64,000 nucleotides of DNA from Ascochyta rabiei (taxonomy: Eukaryota > Ascomycota > Dothideomycetes > Pleosporales > Didymellaceae), in NCBI RefSeq assembly GCF_004011695.2, contig NC_082423.1, forward strand, positions 1,302,001 through 1,366,000. Reading direction: 5' to 3'. Position 1 is the first letter of the stretch. Each line of letters starts with the position of its first letter. The notes beneath the pieces are model-generated. The model made no database searches and was not told the origin of the DNA. It saw nothing but the letters and a program-made list of their open reading frames with translations. Made by a program: the position numbers and the translations under genes. This document shows, piece after piece, positions 10,077 through 21,879 of this stretch.

Positions 10077-13000
10077 CACCCCTTTAGCTTAGAGACTTAT
10101 TAAGCTAGTAGTTATATAAATATAAGGTCTTTAAGTTGCTCTTAAATTTCCTTAAGAGGCACACTATTTGTTACCTGTACTAGCTCTGTAATAGCTAGGC
10201 TAAGTTATTAAAGGAAACCCTACTATTTATTTGCTAGTAGGACCTTTATTATGCTGTCTGCGATTATATTTGCTAACTACACAAATTCTATCTTAATTAT
10301 ACCCTTAGATACTTCTTATCTAATCTAATAGTTATAGATATCTACATGTTAAATTTTAGTTTAGAGATAGAAAACTTCCTCTGTTACTAAGCGTATAGTT
10401 TGCTTATTATTACACTAGATAGTAATAGTACGCATGTCTATTTTTATTTAGAGTTTGTAGAGCAGTCTTAATATAAAGAGTGCTTCTTTAGCTACTTATA
10501 AGAGAGCTAGTAGCTCTGCTTTAGTAGTTAATGTAGTAACTGTGTCTTGCTTATTAGCTCTCTATGTAATAGGTCTACTAAATAGTCTTATAGCGTATCC
10601 TTGTAAGCTTTTATAATTTAGGGTAATATCTTTAAATAAAGTGTTACTTGCAATCTGTAGTCCATTAGCTCCTCCTAGTTATAGGGCTTATTATCTAGTA
10701 TCTTAGAGGTATAGTAGTACTTAATCTACAGCATTATAGTGCTTAGGTCCTAGATTTACTAGAAAGTAAGCTAGATGTAAGGTAGCAAAAGCAATATCTA
10801 GCCTTGTAGTAACTGCAGCAAAGAGCAACAACCTAATCTTACGTTAATGTTTATTAATTTCTGCTAGCGCTGCTAAACCCTTCCTTAGCTAAAGCTCTAT
10901 TGCTGCTATATGAGTATTATGTTAAATATCCTGCCTATTAGCTAAGCAGCTAATCTTGTCTAAGTATGCAGCTTGTAATAGTTAGATCTTTAATCTGCTC
11001 TTTCTTAGATAATTTCTATGCTAAGGAACTACTAAAGGTTATCTCCTTTAGTAAATTTGTAACTATTTTGCAAGTATCTAATTGCTTCTTATGCTTTGCG
11101 CTTCTTATCTCTGTAGTACACAAGTATAATATTGTTAACATAGAAGAAAATAATAACTCTATCTTTAATTAGGCAGTACAGCTTATAGGGTACAATCTAG
11201 AACCCTAGTACCTTAAGTGTTATAGTAAATTCTTTCTACTAGAGAAGTAGGGAGATACAGAGACTGTATAACGCCTTATTTATTTATAGAATTGTTCTAG
11301 GCTTCTAGTAGCCTTAAGGCATTTTTATATAAACCTCTTAATCTATTATTACATAGACAAATGCGTTTATAACATTATATTATTTTAGCTCTATATTATA
11401 GTAAGCTACAATTGCTATTATTATTTAAAACAATTAGCTAGCAAGCGTGGCTGTATAAGTGTCTTATAAGGTTACGTTTTATTATTAGTTACCTCTAACT
11501 ACTAGTTGCGCCTTATACTTTAGTAAATAATAGTATTTATTAAGCTTATATATGTATACCCACATACAGTTAAGGATCTGTTATCCTATTAATTTAATCT
11601 TCTTTAATAGTATTTCTAACTATAATTTTATATCCTAATAACTTGCAAGGTGTACTTGCTCAGCCTCTTAGAATAATTTGCCTATTAGGTAATCCTTAAG
11701 CTTGGTTTAGCAAGTTAGTAAAGGTAGAAGTTAACTGCGATAGGGCTTTAAGCCTGTAGTAAGTATTCTTATTATCTTAGCCTTGTCTATAACTTCTTCT
11801 CTATATTATCTAATAAAACTAGCTTAGGTTCCTGCTATAAAGGCCGCTGCCTAGGGGACAGTTGTTAAGGACACTTATTGCGTTAGATCTAGTTGTTCTC
11901 TAGTTATTAACTATGCAAGTAGTGCTATAGGAGGTAGTGTAGATAGAGGTGTTAGGTAATTATCTCTAATCTTCCTTCCTTATTAGTAGCCTAGTTAGTC
12001 TACTTTGTTTTGTTCTTCTAAACGTTCTTTAGCAACATTGTCTTTATAGAAGGATTCTGTTTCTAGTTGCTAATATAGAGTTGGTAGCTTAATAGTCCTA
12101 ACATGTGTTACTATCTCCTCTATCGTCTCATGCATTAGGCTAGCTTTTACATCTTTAATCTCTCTATTAAATATTAACAGTTTATTAAATACAACGTCCT
12201 AGGTACTAATTACTTTAGCAAGTAATAGTATCTATATTTAATATATGTTTAATAATTAGTATCCTACTAGATAACTAATCTATACCTTAAGATCTAGGCG
12301 TTAAAGGCGTAATCTGCCTCTGTGTGTATTATTAGTTATTGCAAATGCCTTGCAGCTGTATGCTTTAAGGTGTGTAAGATTAGGTTTGCGTAATAATATT
12401 ACTATCTTATTACTAAAAGTAACTTATATAAAGAATATTTTATATAGTGTTTTCTAATAGTTTATGTAGTTTAGAGTTCTGTTATAGAGGTATACCGCAG
12501 CTCTTATAACTTCTAGCTACAGTTCTTAGGAGAGGTTAGCGTTAAGTTGCATAGCGCGAGCTTTCTCCTTATTTACGCCCCCTAAGCGTTCTATACCTCT
12601 ATTTTGTGCTTATATATCTAGTGCAGAAGGCCTAATAATAATTCCTTACATTGCTAACTATCTTTTAACCTCTAGCTTAACAGTTATTATTTTGTTATCT
12701 GCCTTAATTGTCTTTATAGATATGTTATAGTAATTTTTATGAAATAGTATAAATATTAATAAGGCTTTAATAATAGATTCTGCTGTTTAGTTGTTAGTAA
12801 AGTAGAGTTCCTATTGTAGGCCTAAGAATTTGTTAGTAATTAATAATTAGCTCTTCTCTTTTATTACCCCTTAAGCTTTATAGGTGTAGAAATTAATGCT
12901 TAGTCTTTCTTCTAGGCTGTTATTATTTGTGCGTAGGGCTTAGCTTATTTATTACTTTAACTTTGCTCTTCTGCAGGAATTGCACTCTACTGTAGTAATG

Positions 13001-14842
13001 CCCTTAATGCGCACCCTCTAAGTTTGTTATATAAGGTGTTCTACTGCTACTAGGCTAGAATAACCTAGTTGCTTGTGCTATAGTGTAGTAGAGGCTCTTT
13101 ATAGTCCCTTTTTAGTTTTTAATATAGTTTTGTGCGTGTAGTATAAGGCAACTTACAATTCCTTATACTCTAGTACCTATTACCTAAATATTTTAGTAAT
13201 AGTGTAGATAATTTTATTGTCTAGTCTTTATAGGGTTGTTAGATTCGTCTAGGTATCCTACTATATCCCTTGTTGTCTTAGGAGGTAGAAAGATACTAAA
13301 TTGTATAGTAGGTTAGGGTAGACTGCTACGTTATGCAGTGTTATACTGCAGGTTCTAGACTAGTTTATTAGACTTAGCTTAATTAATCTGTATCCCTTTA
13401 TCTACACTTTTAAGTTTCTAGCCTAGATATAGTTACTAAGCATTAGTAGGTAGAAGTTATGTATATAGTTAGGGTTGTTTATTATATAGCAGGTTAATCC
13501 TAAGTTAAGGATAAATAACTTCCTTAGTAGATAGCCTTTAGTATTCCTTCTGCCTAATGCTGTATTAAAGACAGCTTTTACGTTTGTGACTCTCTAGTCC
13601 TCTAGTTATTCTTTAAGGATTTTAGGTGTTAGAGTGTGTAATTGTTTTATAACTAGTGTTCTTAAACAGGTTCTGCTTTTCTGCAAATTAGCCCTTAAAA
13701 TATAGTGTCTTTCTTACGCTTAAATTATATAAGCTTATTTATAATCTTATTTAGTTTCTACTACTTAAGTGCCTTGTCTAGATTAATATAATAGTAATCC
13801 TGTATAGTGTAGCATTGTCTACATGCAGGGCATTTTACTCCCTCTATAGTAGTAGGTCCTTAATCTAAAGGCTGCTTAAGTGTAGTAGTTTTCCTACCTG
13901 CTGTACGTTGATTGCAGGGTCTGCCCTAGTTGCTAGATAGCGCGCTTTCAGTATATTAGGCGTCCCCTTTAGTGCTCTAGAAGGTTCTACCCCCTTTAGT
14001 AAGAAATAATGCATTACTAGCTATAAAGGCCTTATGTTTCCCTAATCTAAGAGGATAATGTATTATTATGTGTTCTTAGAAGCGTTTTATTATCTCCTTC
14101 TAGCTTATGCTAGTTGCAAATCTACTATTATCCTAAAAATTTGTAGACTATATAGGCGCAACTTTGTTTATATCTACTAGAAAGTCTTTTGTTATTACAT
14201 TTAATTATAATAATTTAGTAACTTAATAAGTCTCTGCCTCTATAGCTGCCTAGTTATACTTAGCTAGCTATATGTCCTATTATAACGTGCTTCTTATTAG
14301 CTTAAGAGCTAAGAGGTATCTGTTGCGGGCTTGTTCTTGTTTAATTTGTTTGTTAATTCTGACTGTTAATTGCAGGTTAGTAATCTACTGTTAGAGTAGT
14401 TTGTCTGGAAGACAGTATGTGCGTAGCAAGTGTAGTAACACAGTTAACTAGATAAATGCAACAATCTGTTGCATGCTGCTTTGTTCTTTCTTATACTTAT
14501 ATTAATTGCTCTTGTACTATTTAAGGAGTATCTTGTAATATTTAAGGTCTTCCTTAAAAGCCTTCTAACCTCTGGTTGATAGTTTAGTTAGTCTTGTGAG
14601 GACTTTAATGCTAGAAGCTAGCGCGTAGTCTGTAACGACAGGCGCACGTATAGCTAGTAGTTTTAGTATTTCTTAGACACTAGATTTTAGATTTATCTTG
14701 TCCTAAATGTTGTAGACTATATATTTAGATTGTAGTTATGTAAACTATCTAGTATAATTAGTGTAATCCCTTAGCGTTATTGTAGGGTTGCGGTAGGTTA
14801 ATTACGCCATTTTGTGTTAGTTACAGCAGTAAGACTCTTAAT

Positions 14843-15015
14843 TGTTAGATGGTATAATAAATGTGTAATAAGGTAACTTAATAATATTAATAGTTGTTCT
14901 GTGTTCCTGTTCCCCTGTGTTTAGTGAGATTTAGGTTCTTCGCTAGTGTGCTAAGCCTATTTGTCCCTGCTCGATTGTACAGATCCGACCTTGCTAGAGC
15001 TTGTTCTATCTAACA
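14843..15015 (-). repeat. Copia-1 5' LTR
   Basis: 173 bp, partner of 9904-10076. The primer-binding region 14828-14842 adjoins its inner edge and is shared base for base with Copia-2 (30880-30894). Confidence 0.9.
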
Positions 15016-15587
15016 CTAAGATTAGTATAGCTTACTATACAGTTAAGTATATTACTACTATATACTATAGTATTACAAAGTAGTTAAAGTAATTGTGTAG
15101 TATTAGTTAAAGTAGAAAGCTTACTTAAGCAGGTACCTTACTTAGGTAAGTAGCTTACTAATAGAGTATGTTATAAAATTTATATCTACATATAAAAACT
15201 GTAGAATTGTCTCCTAGTAATAAGTCTGAATAGTATTTCTATCTTCCGTGGATTAAGTAAAGAGTAGTAGTGTTATGGTATGTACTGTATTAGAAGTAGA
15301 GCTTAGCAAGGTAGACAGATTGTCTAGGTAAGATAGAGTACTTATTAACTACGTTTTAAATATATAAAAATTGATCAATACTAATAATTAAAATTAAACT
15401 AAAGTGGTACTTAAGTAGGAGTGTTAACTACTAAGATGTCTTGTGTGGACAAGTAGCGATGTAAGGCGTGAATGATGAGTACTCTTACTCTCTTCGTACT
15501 AGCGTTTACAAGGGCTAAAAGTTGTGCGCGAACAACCCCCTGACTGCTTCGCTTCACACATACCAAGCACGTCCGACCCACCCATAG
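15016..15587 (+). promoter_or_regulatory. Upstream region of the homeobox/zinc-finger gene
   Basis: The first 400 bp are AT-rich and repeat-like. From about 15410 composition changes abruptly to normal genic DNA with CT-rich stretches before the start codon at 15588. The minus-strand open frame here overlaps exon 1 and looks like a shadow. No clear TATA box was identified. Confidence 0.45.
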
Positions 15588-18015
15588 ATGATGGACGATC
15601 TTGACGCAAGGAACTCTTCTCATGATGTCAGATTTGTCGCGCTGTCGGAACTATCGTTGGACAGTCCAGCGATGACGCCATTTGATTTGCAGCCCCATGC
15701 TGCAGGCCTCGACAGCTATTTTAATAGCTGCTCTGCTTCTCCAACAGTCGTTTCGTCAACCACAAATGCCACACTACCGAAACAAGGTGGGCGCTTTAGC
15801 AAGGAAGCAATTCGTGTCCTCAAAACCTGGCTGAGGACGCATGAAAATAGACCTTATCCTCGCCCTGAAGACTTGCAATTCTTGCAGCAGCAAACTGGCC
15901 TTGATTGCAAACAAATAACGACCTGGTTTGCGAACGCTCGGCGTCGCGACCTTTCTCGCGCCCCTCGACCCCAGTCTCCGCAAGTAACAGCAAGCCCTGT
16001 TGACATTATTGCGCGGCCTGCTACACCAGCAGTGCAGCTTCGGACCCAGCACGAAGATCCTTTGCAGCGATGGGTAGAGTCACCACCAGAGCAAGAGGCT
16101 GCGCTTTTTGGTGATATCGTTCGTGCTGTAGCCACGCGCCCGGATCACACCGGTGGTAAGTTGTAATTGAACGCGTATAGCGCAATCAAGCTCACCTTTT
16201 CTCTAGATAAGGACTGCAAACCAGAAGCATTGTATTACTCATCCTCCGCAAGCAGTGCTGGAACATCTTTTTCTAATCCACTATCGGACTGCAACTCGTC
16301 TGGGTCTCGAAAGTCATATTCACTATCTCGAAAACCGCGCAGACGGAGAGTGAAGAAGAGCCATCGACCTAGAGAAGGTCACGCCGCATCCCAATTGCCA
16401 TTCCAATGCACCTTTTGTGTTGAAACATTCAAGACCAAGTATGATTGGCAACGTCATGAAAAGGCCCTACATCTCTCTCTAGAGCAATGGACGTGTGCAC
16501 CCGAAGGGCCCAGAGCTTCGGTGTTAGGTGGGTCTGGAGAGCTCTGTTGCGTATTCTGCGGTGAATTGTCTCCTGACGATGCCCATCTTAATACTCATCA
16601 GTACTCGGCCTGTCAAGCACGAGATGAGGGTGAGCGCAGCTTCCATCGGAAGGATCATCTCGTCCAGCATCTAAAGCTGGTACACAAGGTTGACAGCAAA
16701 CATGTCCAGTTAGACCGGTGGAAGACATCGACGCTAGATGTCCAATCAAGGTGTGGGTTCTGCACTCTGGCCATGAGTACCTGGACGGAGAGAGTGAATC
16801 ATCTGGCGGACCATTTTAAAGCGGGTGCAACAATGTCGCAATGGCAGGGTGATTGGGGATTCGAAGACCACGTCTTAGAGCGTGTGGAAGACAGTGTACC
16901 GCCTTGTAAGTGCTCAACCAGGTCGATAAGTAGTGCAGGAACAACAGTCTGATGAAACACTAGACTTCATCCATCTTGAGATGAATACGCCTTGGCCTTT
17001 ACGCGCAAGCGATACACCAATTGCCACGCTTGTCAACGCTTACGAACTCCTCAAATTTGAAGTGAACTTTTTCCGACAGAATTACCTTGACAAGAACGGA
17101 TCGCCACCGAATCATCGTGCTTTTCAACTCGAAGCATGCCGTACTGTGTTCGCATCAGATGCATTATCAGATAAGAAAGTCTCGACGCCGCAACGAGATG
17201 ATGACGAGTCTTGGCTTCGCGACTTGATCATGTCGAATCCAGATATCACACAAGAAGCTCTATTTGGGCCGCTCCGAACACCTTCTGAGGGCATTTCGAC
17301 GTTGCGAATATACGGCCGAACTCACCTCTTCGAACAATGTCCACTTGAAAATCAGCTCCTCGCTTTTGTGCGAGCTCAGGCTGATGCAGGCTTGCCAGAC
17401 TGGCGACTTCAGCAAGAAGCTTGCGATATCATTCGTCGCGCTGAGGCATCGTCCAATGCTACACTCGAAGGCTTTTCCGACTGGGTAATCCACGCTATTG
17501 GAGCTGACAGTGACTGGCTCCTACCATTCAAATTACGCGTGGGCTTGGACATTGGCGATCAATTTAATCCTGCCGCAGTTCCCTCACTCGAGTCAGTCGA
17601 TCATCAGCAAGTGTCTGCGCCATTTTTCCCGGAAGCCTTTACCCATGTTGGGCTCCCTGAAAACTCATCTAATGCACCTATTCATTACCTGGCTGCGCCT
17701 CCGTCCGCCTCCAATTTTCCGGACAGCTACTCACAGAGCAATAGGTCTATGGGCCCGAACTTCTTCCGTCTTTTTACTGGCGACCTCAGGCGCTGGGTCT
17801 TTGCGACAATGTCCCCCTCTAACCCGGGAAGTCACGTGCCGTCTGATACAGAGATCCAGCACCATGCGCGCTGGATCATGTATGAGTCTGATGACCCGTG
17901 GAATCAGACTGCAGCGGATCATCCGGAATGGCTTTGGCGATTTAAAAAGGACGTCGGAATTTTGAGGGAAGGGGAGGCGGCTGTGGGTGGGGATCCGGGA
18001 TTCCCGGCTCTATGA
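15588..18015 (+). CDS. Homeobox (TALE/KN type) and C2H2 zinc-finger transcription factor, 3 exons
   Basis: Predicted 772-residue nuclear DNA-binding regulator. Exons are 15588-16155, 16207-16905 and 16964-18015, with introns of 51 and 58 bp, both GTAAGT...TAG. Phases match at each joint and the summed length is a multiple of three. Residues about 67-124 form a homeodomain with the extra three-residue loop (RPYP) of the TALE class and the recognition-helix motif WFANARRR. A basic stretch RKPRRRRVKK (about 231-240) looks like a nuclear localisation signal. A C2H2 finger follows (about 255-278: C257, C260, H273, H278), then two or three degenerate fingers, including CVFCGELSPDDAHLNTHQ and CGFCTLAMSTWTERVNH. 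The 350-residue C-terminal exon is open throughout and contains a Trp-rich block near DDPWNQTAADHPEWLWRFK. Homeobox plus C2H2 fusions are a known, often expanded, fungal family with unclear targets. It sits alone between transposons and shows no RIP. Confidence 0.88.
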
Positions 18016-18227
18016 GCTGTCTCGGCAAACAAGCCAATGAACACCATTGCCGCCGTTCGGAGAAGCCATGAATTTATCTAGCAGAAATCTTCGTCTAATG
18101 GAATTTTTTAACGGAAATTGTCATCTTAGGTCATGTTCGAGCGAATACTAGATTTATTTTTAGAAGTCAATGTAGTAGTATTGTCTAGATGTCGTACGCT
18201 CTGATTGATTGATTAATTAATTGCTTA
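18016..18227. other. 3' flank of the homeobox gene, ending in a LINE-type tetranucleotide tail
   Basis: Ordinary sequence for about 180 bp, then GATTGATTGATTAATTAATT (18202-18221), which resembles the tails of the LINE 3' ends at 43217 and 55446. No gene seen. Confidence 0.4.
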
Positions 18228-19243
18228 ACGTACTCCACGGGTGAGCGGATCAAACGGGTGAGCGGATCAAACGGGTGAGCAGATCACTCTGCCAAGACCA
18301 CTCTAAACCTCCACCTTACCACGCAATGCCTTAACAACAATATTAATCTACGCCCTTAAGAGAAGCTGCAATACAGCTTGCGCTCTAGGTAATTAGATAA
18401 GACGTGATACTTACCCTATAACGCGCTGTAGCTATATATAACACACCTTATAGTATACTCTATACTTAATACACAAAACAACCTATATAAGCTAATTATA
18501 TGCCAGTTTAACAGATTATAGACTAGACTAAGAAGGACGTAATTGCTAAGTATATCCTTAAGCTAGATGCATAATAATTTGCCTCTAAGCTAGCTGCTAT
18601 AGCTAATATAGCTGATTCTTTATGTGCTAAGCGCAATATAGGCTATGTTAGCATAAACTAGCCTAACACGTTTATTAAGCGCCGCCCTAACCTTAAAGTA
18701 AGGTTTAATCGCAAGTACAACTACAAGAGAGCCCTCTGTAAGAATCTAGAGATTATTAGGGGCTAGTTTTAGCTTATAGCTAATGTTGAAGCTAAGTATA
18801 GCATCTAGGATAACAATATATATAACTTTAATAAGACAGGCTTTATAATAGGCTAGATATTAACAGGAGCAGTTATTATAGGCTTTAAGCGTTAAGGATA
18901 GCTAAAGGTAGTGTAGTAGGGTAACTGTAAGTAGATAACAGTTATACAGGGCATTAATAGCATAGGGTAGGCTATTCTACCCTTTATTCTTTAAAGGCTG
19001 TAACTACCTCTCTACCTAGTATAAAGAAGACAATCTGCCCTATAATTAGGTTATTAGAGTCTCTAAGAATAGATAGACTACTAACAAGCTTAGTCTAGAC
19101 TAGTTAAAGCACTTTAATGCCTATACAAAGACGCGCACCTAAAGAGTATACTAGCTACTCCTTATTAACAGCTACAAGAGCTACAACTCCCTTAATTTCT
19201 AACAATACTGTAAGGAAGTAAATATTATTACACTATATATACC
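18228..19243 (+). mobile_element. Fot1/pogo-type transposon, copy 3 (3' half missing)
   Basis: It starts ACGTACTCCAC after TA (18226-18227) and aligns with copies 1 and 2 up to the transposase middle, where the Copia LTR at 19244 interrupts it. Its terminus carries three rather than two direct blocks of the GGGTGAGCGGATCAAAC type and keeps TGA triplets lost in copies 1 and 2. The remaining half of the element is not found in the window. Confidence 0.85.
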
Positions 19244-20857
19244 TGTTAGATGGTATAATAAATGTGTAATGAGGTAACGTAATAATATTAATAATTGTTG
19301 TGTGTTGCTGTTACCCTGTGTTTAGTGAGATTTAGGTTCTTTGCTAGTGTGCCAAGCCTATTAGTCCCTGCTTGATTGTACAGATCTAACCTTGCTAGAG
19401 CTTGTTCTATCTAACACACCCCTTTAGCTTAGAGACTTATTAAGCTAGTAGTTATGCAAATGTAAGGTCTTTAAGTTGCTCTTAAATTTCTTTAAGAGGT
19501 ATAGTATTTGTTTCCTATACTAGCTCTATAATAGCTAGGCTAAGTTATTAAAGGAAACCCTCCTATTTGTTTGCTAGTAGGACTTTTGTTATGCTGTCTG
19601 CGATTATATTTGCTAACTGTATAAATTCTATCTTAATTATACCCTTAGATACTTCTTATCTAATCTAATAGTTATAGATATCTACATGTTAAATTTTAGT
19701 TTAGAGATAGAAAACTTCCTCTGTTACTAAGCGTATAGTTTACTTATTGTTACACTAGATAGTAATAGTACGCGTGTCTATTTTTATTTAGAGTTTGTAA
19801 AGCAGTCTTAATATAAAGAGTGCTTCTTTAGCTACTTATAAGAGAGCTAGTAGCTCTGCTTTAGTAGTTAATATAGTAACTGTGTCTTGCTTATTAGCTC
19901 TCTATGTAATAAGTCTACTAAATAGTCTTATAGCGTATCCTTGTAAGCTTTTATAATTTAGGGTAATATCTTTAAATAAAGTGTTACTTGCAATCTGTAG
20001 TCCTTTAGCTCCTCCTAGTTATAGGGCTTATTATCTAGTATCTTAGAGGTATAGTAGTACTTAATCCGCAGCGTTATAGTGCTTAGGTCCTAGATTTACT
20101 ACAAAGCAAGCTAGTTATAAGGTAGCAAAAGTAATATCTAGCCTTATAGTAACTGCAGCAAAGAGCAACAACCTAATCTTACGTTAATATTTATTAATTT
20201 CTGCTAGCGCTGCTAGACCCTTCCTTAGCTAAAGCTCTATCGCTGCTATAGGAGTATTGTGTTAAATATCCTACCTATTAGCTAAGCAGCTAATCTTGTC
20301 TAAGTATGCCGCTTTTAATAGTTAGATCTTTAATCTGCTCTTTCTTAGATAATTTCTATGCTAAGGAACTACTAAAAATTATCTCCTCTAGTAAATTTAT
20401 AACTGTTTTGTAAGTAACTAATTACTTCTTACGCTTTGCCTATCTTATCTCTGTAGTACGCAAGTATAATATTGTTAATATAGAAGAAACTAATATTCTA
20501 TCTCTAATTAGGCAGCACAGCTTATAGGGTACAATCTAGAACCCTAGTACCTTTAGTGTTGTAGTAAATCCTTTCTGCTAGAGGAGTAGGGAGATACGGA
20601 GACTGTATAACGCCTTATTAATTTATAGAATCATTCTAGGCTTCTAGTAGCCTTAAGGCATTCTTATGTAAACCTCTTAATCTATTGTTGTATAGACAAA
20701 CGCGTTTATAACATTATATTATTTTAGCTCTATATTATAGTAAGCTGCAATTACTATTATTATTTAAAGTAATTAGCTAGTAAGTGTGGCTGCATAAGTG
20801 TCTTTTAAGGTTATATTTAGCTGTTAGTTACCTCTAACTACTAGTTGCGCCTTATAC
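19244..20857 (-). mobile_element. Truncated Copia-1 copy (LTR plus 3' part of pol)
   Basis: A 173-bp LTR (19244-19416) is followed by internal sequence collinear with 10077-11515 of Copia-1, covering RNase H and part of reverse transcriptase. It stops at 20857 where the Gypsy-B LTR begins. The rest is missing beyond Gypsy-B, so this junction is a rearrangement rather than a clean nested insertion. Confidence 0.8.
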
Positions 20858-21081
20858 TGTAGTGGAGTAAAAGTACAAGGCTAACTAGTAAGGGCTTAGT
20901 AAAACATTGGGGTTTGGATGCACGTGATTATTGGGTGTGTTAACTAGCAAGGGCTTAAAGGGCTATTAGGGATTAAAGGCACGTGATTGTTGGGAGGGTA
21001 TATTAGATAATCTCAGCAAGCTATTAGGGCTTGCTATTAAATACAACTACCTTCTTGTATTAAGCAATATTTACACCTACA
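20858..21081 (+). repeat. Gypsy-B 5' LTR
   Basis: 224 bp, partner of 42471-42694. Includes a TATTAAATA-like stretch near 21040 and two copies of a CTAACTAG..AGGGCTTA.. motif. Confidence 0.82.
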
Positions 21082-21355
21082 AAATAGTAACTAATATGCA
21101 ACTTAAACGCCTATAAGCCTTAGTTTTAGGAAGGCTAAGGCTACTTTAGCTAGTACTTAATAGGATAACAATATACAGTACGTGAAAAACAGTATCTTCT
21201 TTATGATTTCCTTTTACGTAGTTGCAACACAGTGTTTATAGGACAGGTCTAGCAAGCAGTTACAGACTAAGCAGTAGGCCTAGAAAAACAGCATAGAGTA
21301 AAAGGCGTTAGAAAGATCTAACACTAACAACACAGAACTAAGCTAGGCTTAGAAA

Positions 21356-21610
21356 TCTATTAGGACTTACAGTAAAAGGTCTACACATACCAGCAGTACA
21401 GAGCTAAGCTAGGCTTAGGAGTCTATTAGGACTTGCAGTAAAAAGTCCACACATGCCAGCAGTACAGAACCAAGCTAGGCTTAGAAATCTATTAGGACTT
21501 GCAGTAAAAAGTCTACACATGCCAGCAGTACAGAACTAAGCTAGGCTTAGGAACCTATTAGGACTTGTAGTAAAAAGTCTACACAGTTATAACAGTTACA
21601 GCCCTTACGT
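21356..21610 (+). repeat. 66-bp minisatellite in Gypsy-B (about 4 units)
   Basis: Units start at 21356, 21422, 21488 and 21554, an exact 66-bp period. The period is 22 codons, so copy number can change without shifting a frame. One frame gives a Ser/Thr/Lys-rich repeat (RTCSKKSTHASST core) upstream of the gag-like region. Confidence 0.8.
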
Positions 21611-21879
21611 GCAGCGTGCACAGCCCTAGTAAGAGAGCGTTCTTATAGTTTTGTTAAGGCTACAAAAACCTCTGCCTATTAGATAATTATATAGTAACAG
21701 GAAATAACAGAAAGGTATAATAGAACTAAGTTATGTTAGAAAAAGGGACAAGTATAGAGAATACCTAAGCAAAGACTATTTAAACAAGACAAGAAGACAC
21801 CTTCTAACAAGCAATTACCCACAATTTTTAGCACTAACAAATACCTAAAAATAAAAATAGTAACTAAAACTTACTAGTA

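Larger units (their letters stand above)
9904..15015 (-). mobile_element. Copia-1: complete Ty1/Copia element, RIP-degraded
   Basis: Two 173-bp LTRs (9904-10076 and 14843-15015) start TGTTAGATGG and end CTATCTAACA. The element is flanked by perfect 5-bp duplications CTAAG (9899-9903 and 15016-15020), so it is one intact insertion. It reads on the minus strand: the polypurine tract lies beside the left LTR and the primer site (ATTAAGAGTCTTACT) beside the right LTR. A Copia reverse transcriptase is readable at about 11600 down to 10990 (YKARLVVRGNQ, INAFVYV, YIKMPQGY, IIFFYVNNIILVY). RNase H should lie at 10200-10900, integrase near 12600-13900 and gag near 14000-14800 by the usual order. All frames are broken. 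Confidence 0.88.

Noticed and set aside
7069..11172. Short open frames at 7069-7278, 8313-8561 and 10966-11172
   Set aside because: They fall in the Gypsy-A tail, a LINE leader and the antisense of Copia reverse transcriptase.
16906..16938. A 33-bp second intron in the homeobox gene (acceptor TGCAG)
   Set aside because: Too short and out of phase; the acceptor at 16963 gives a 58-bp intron in phase.
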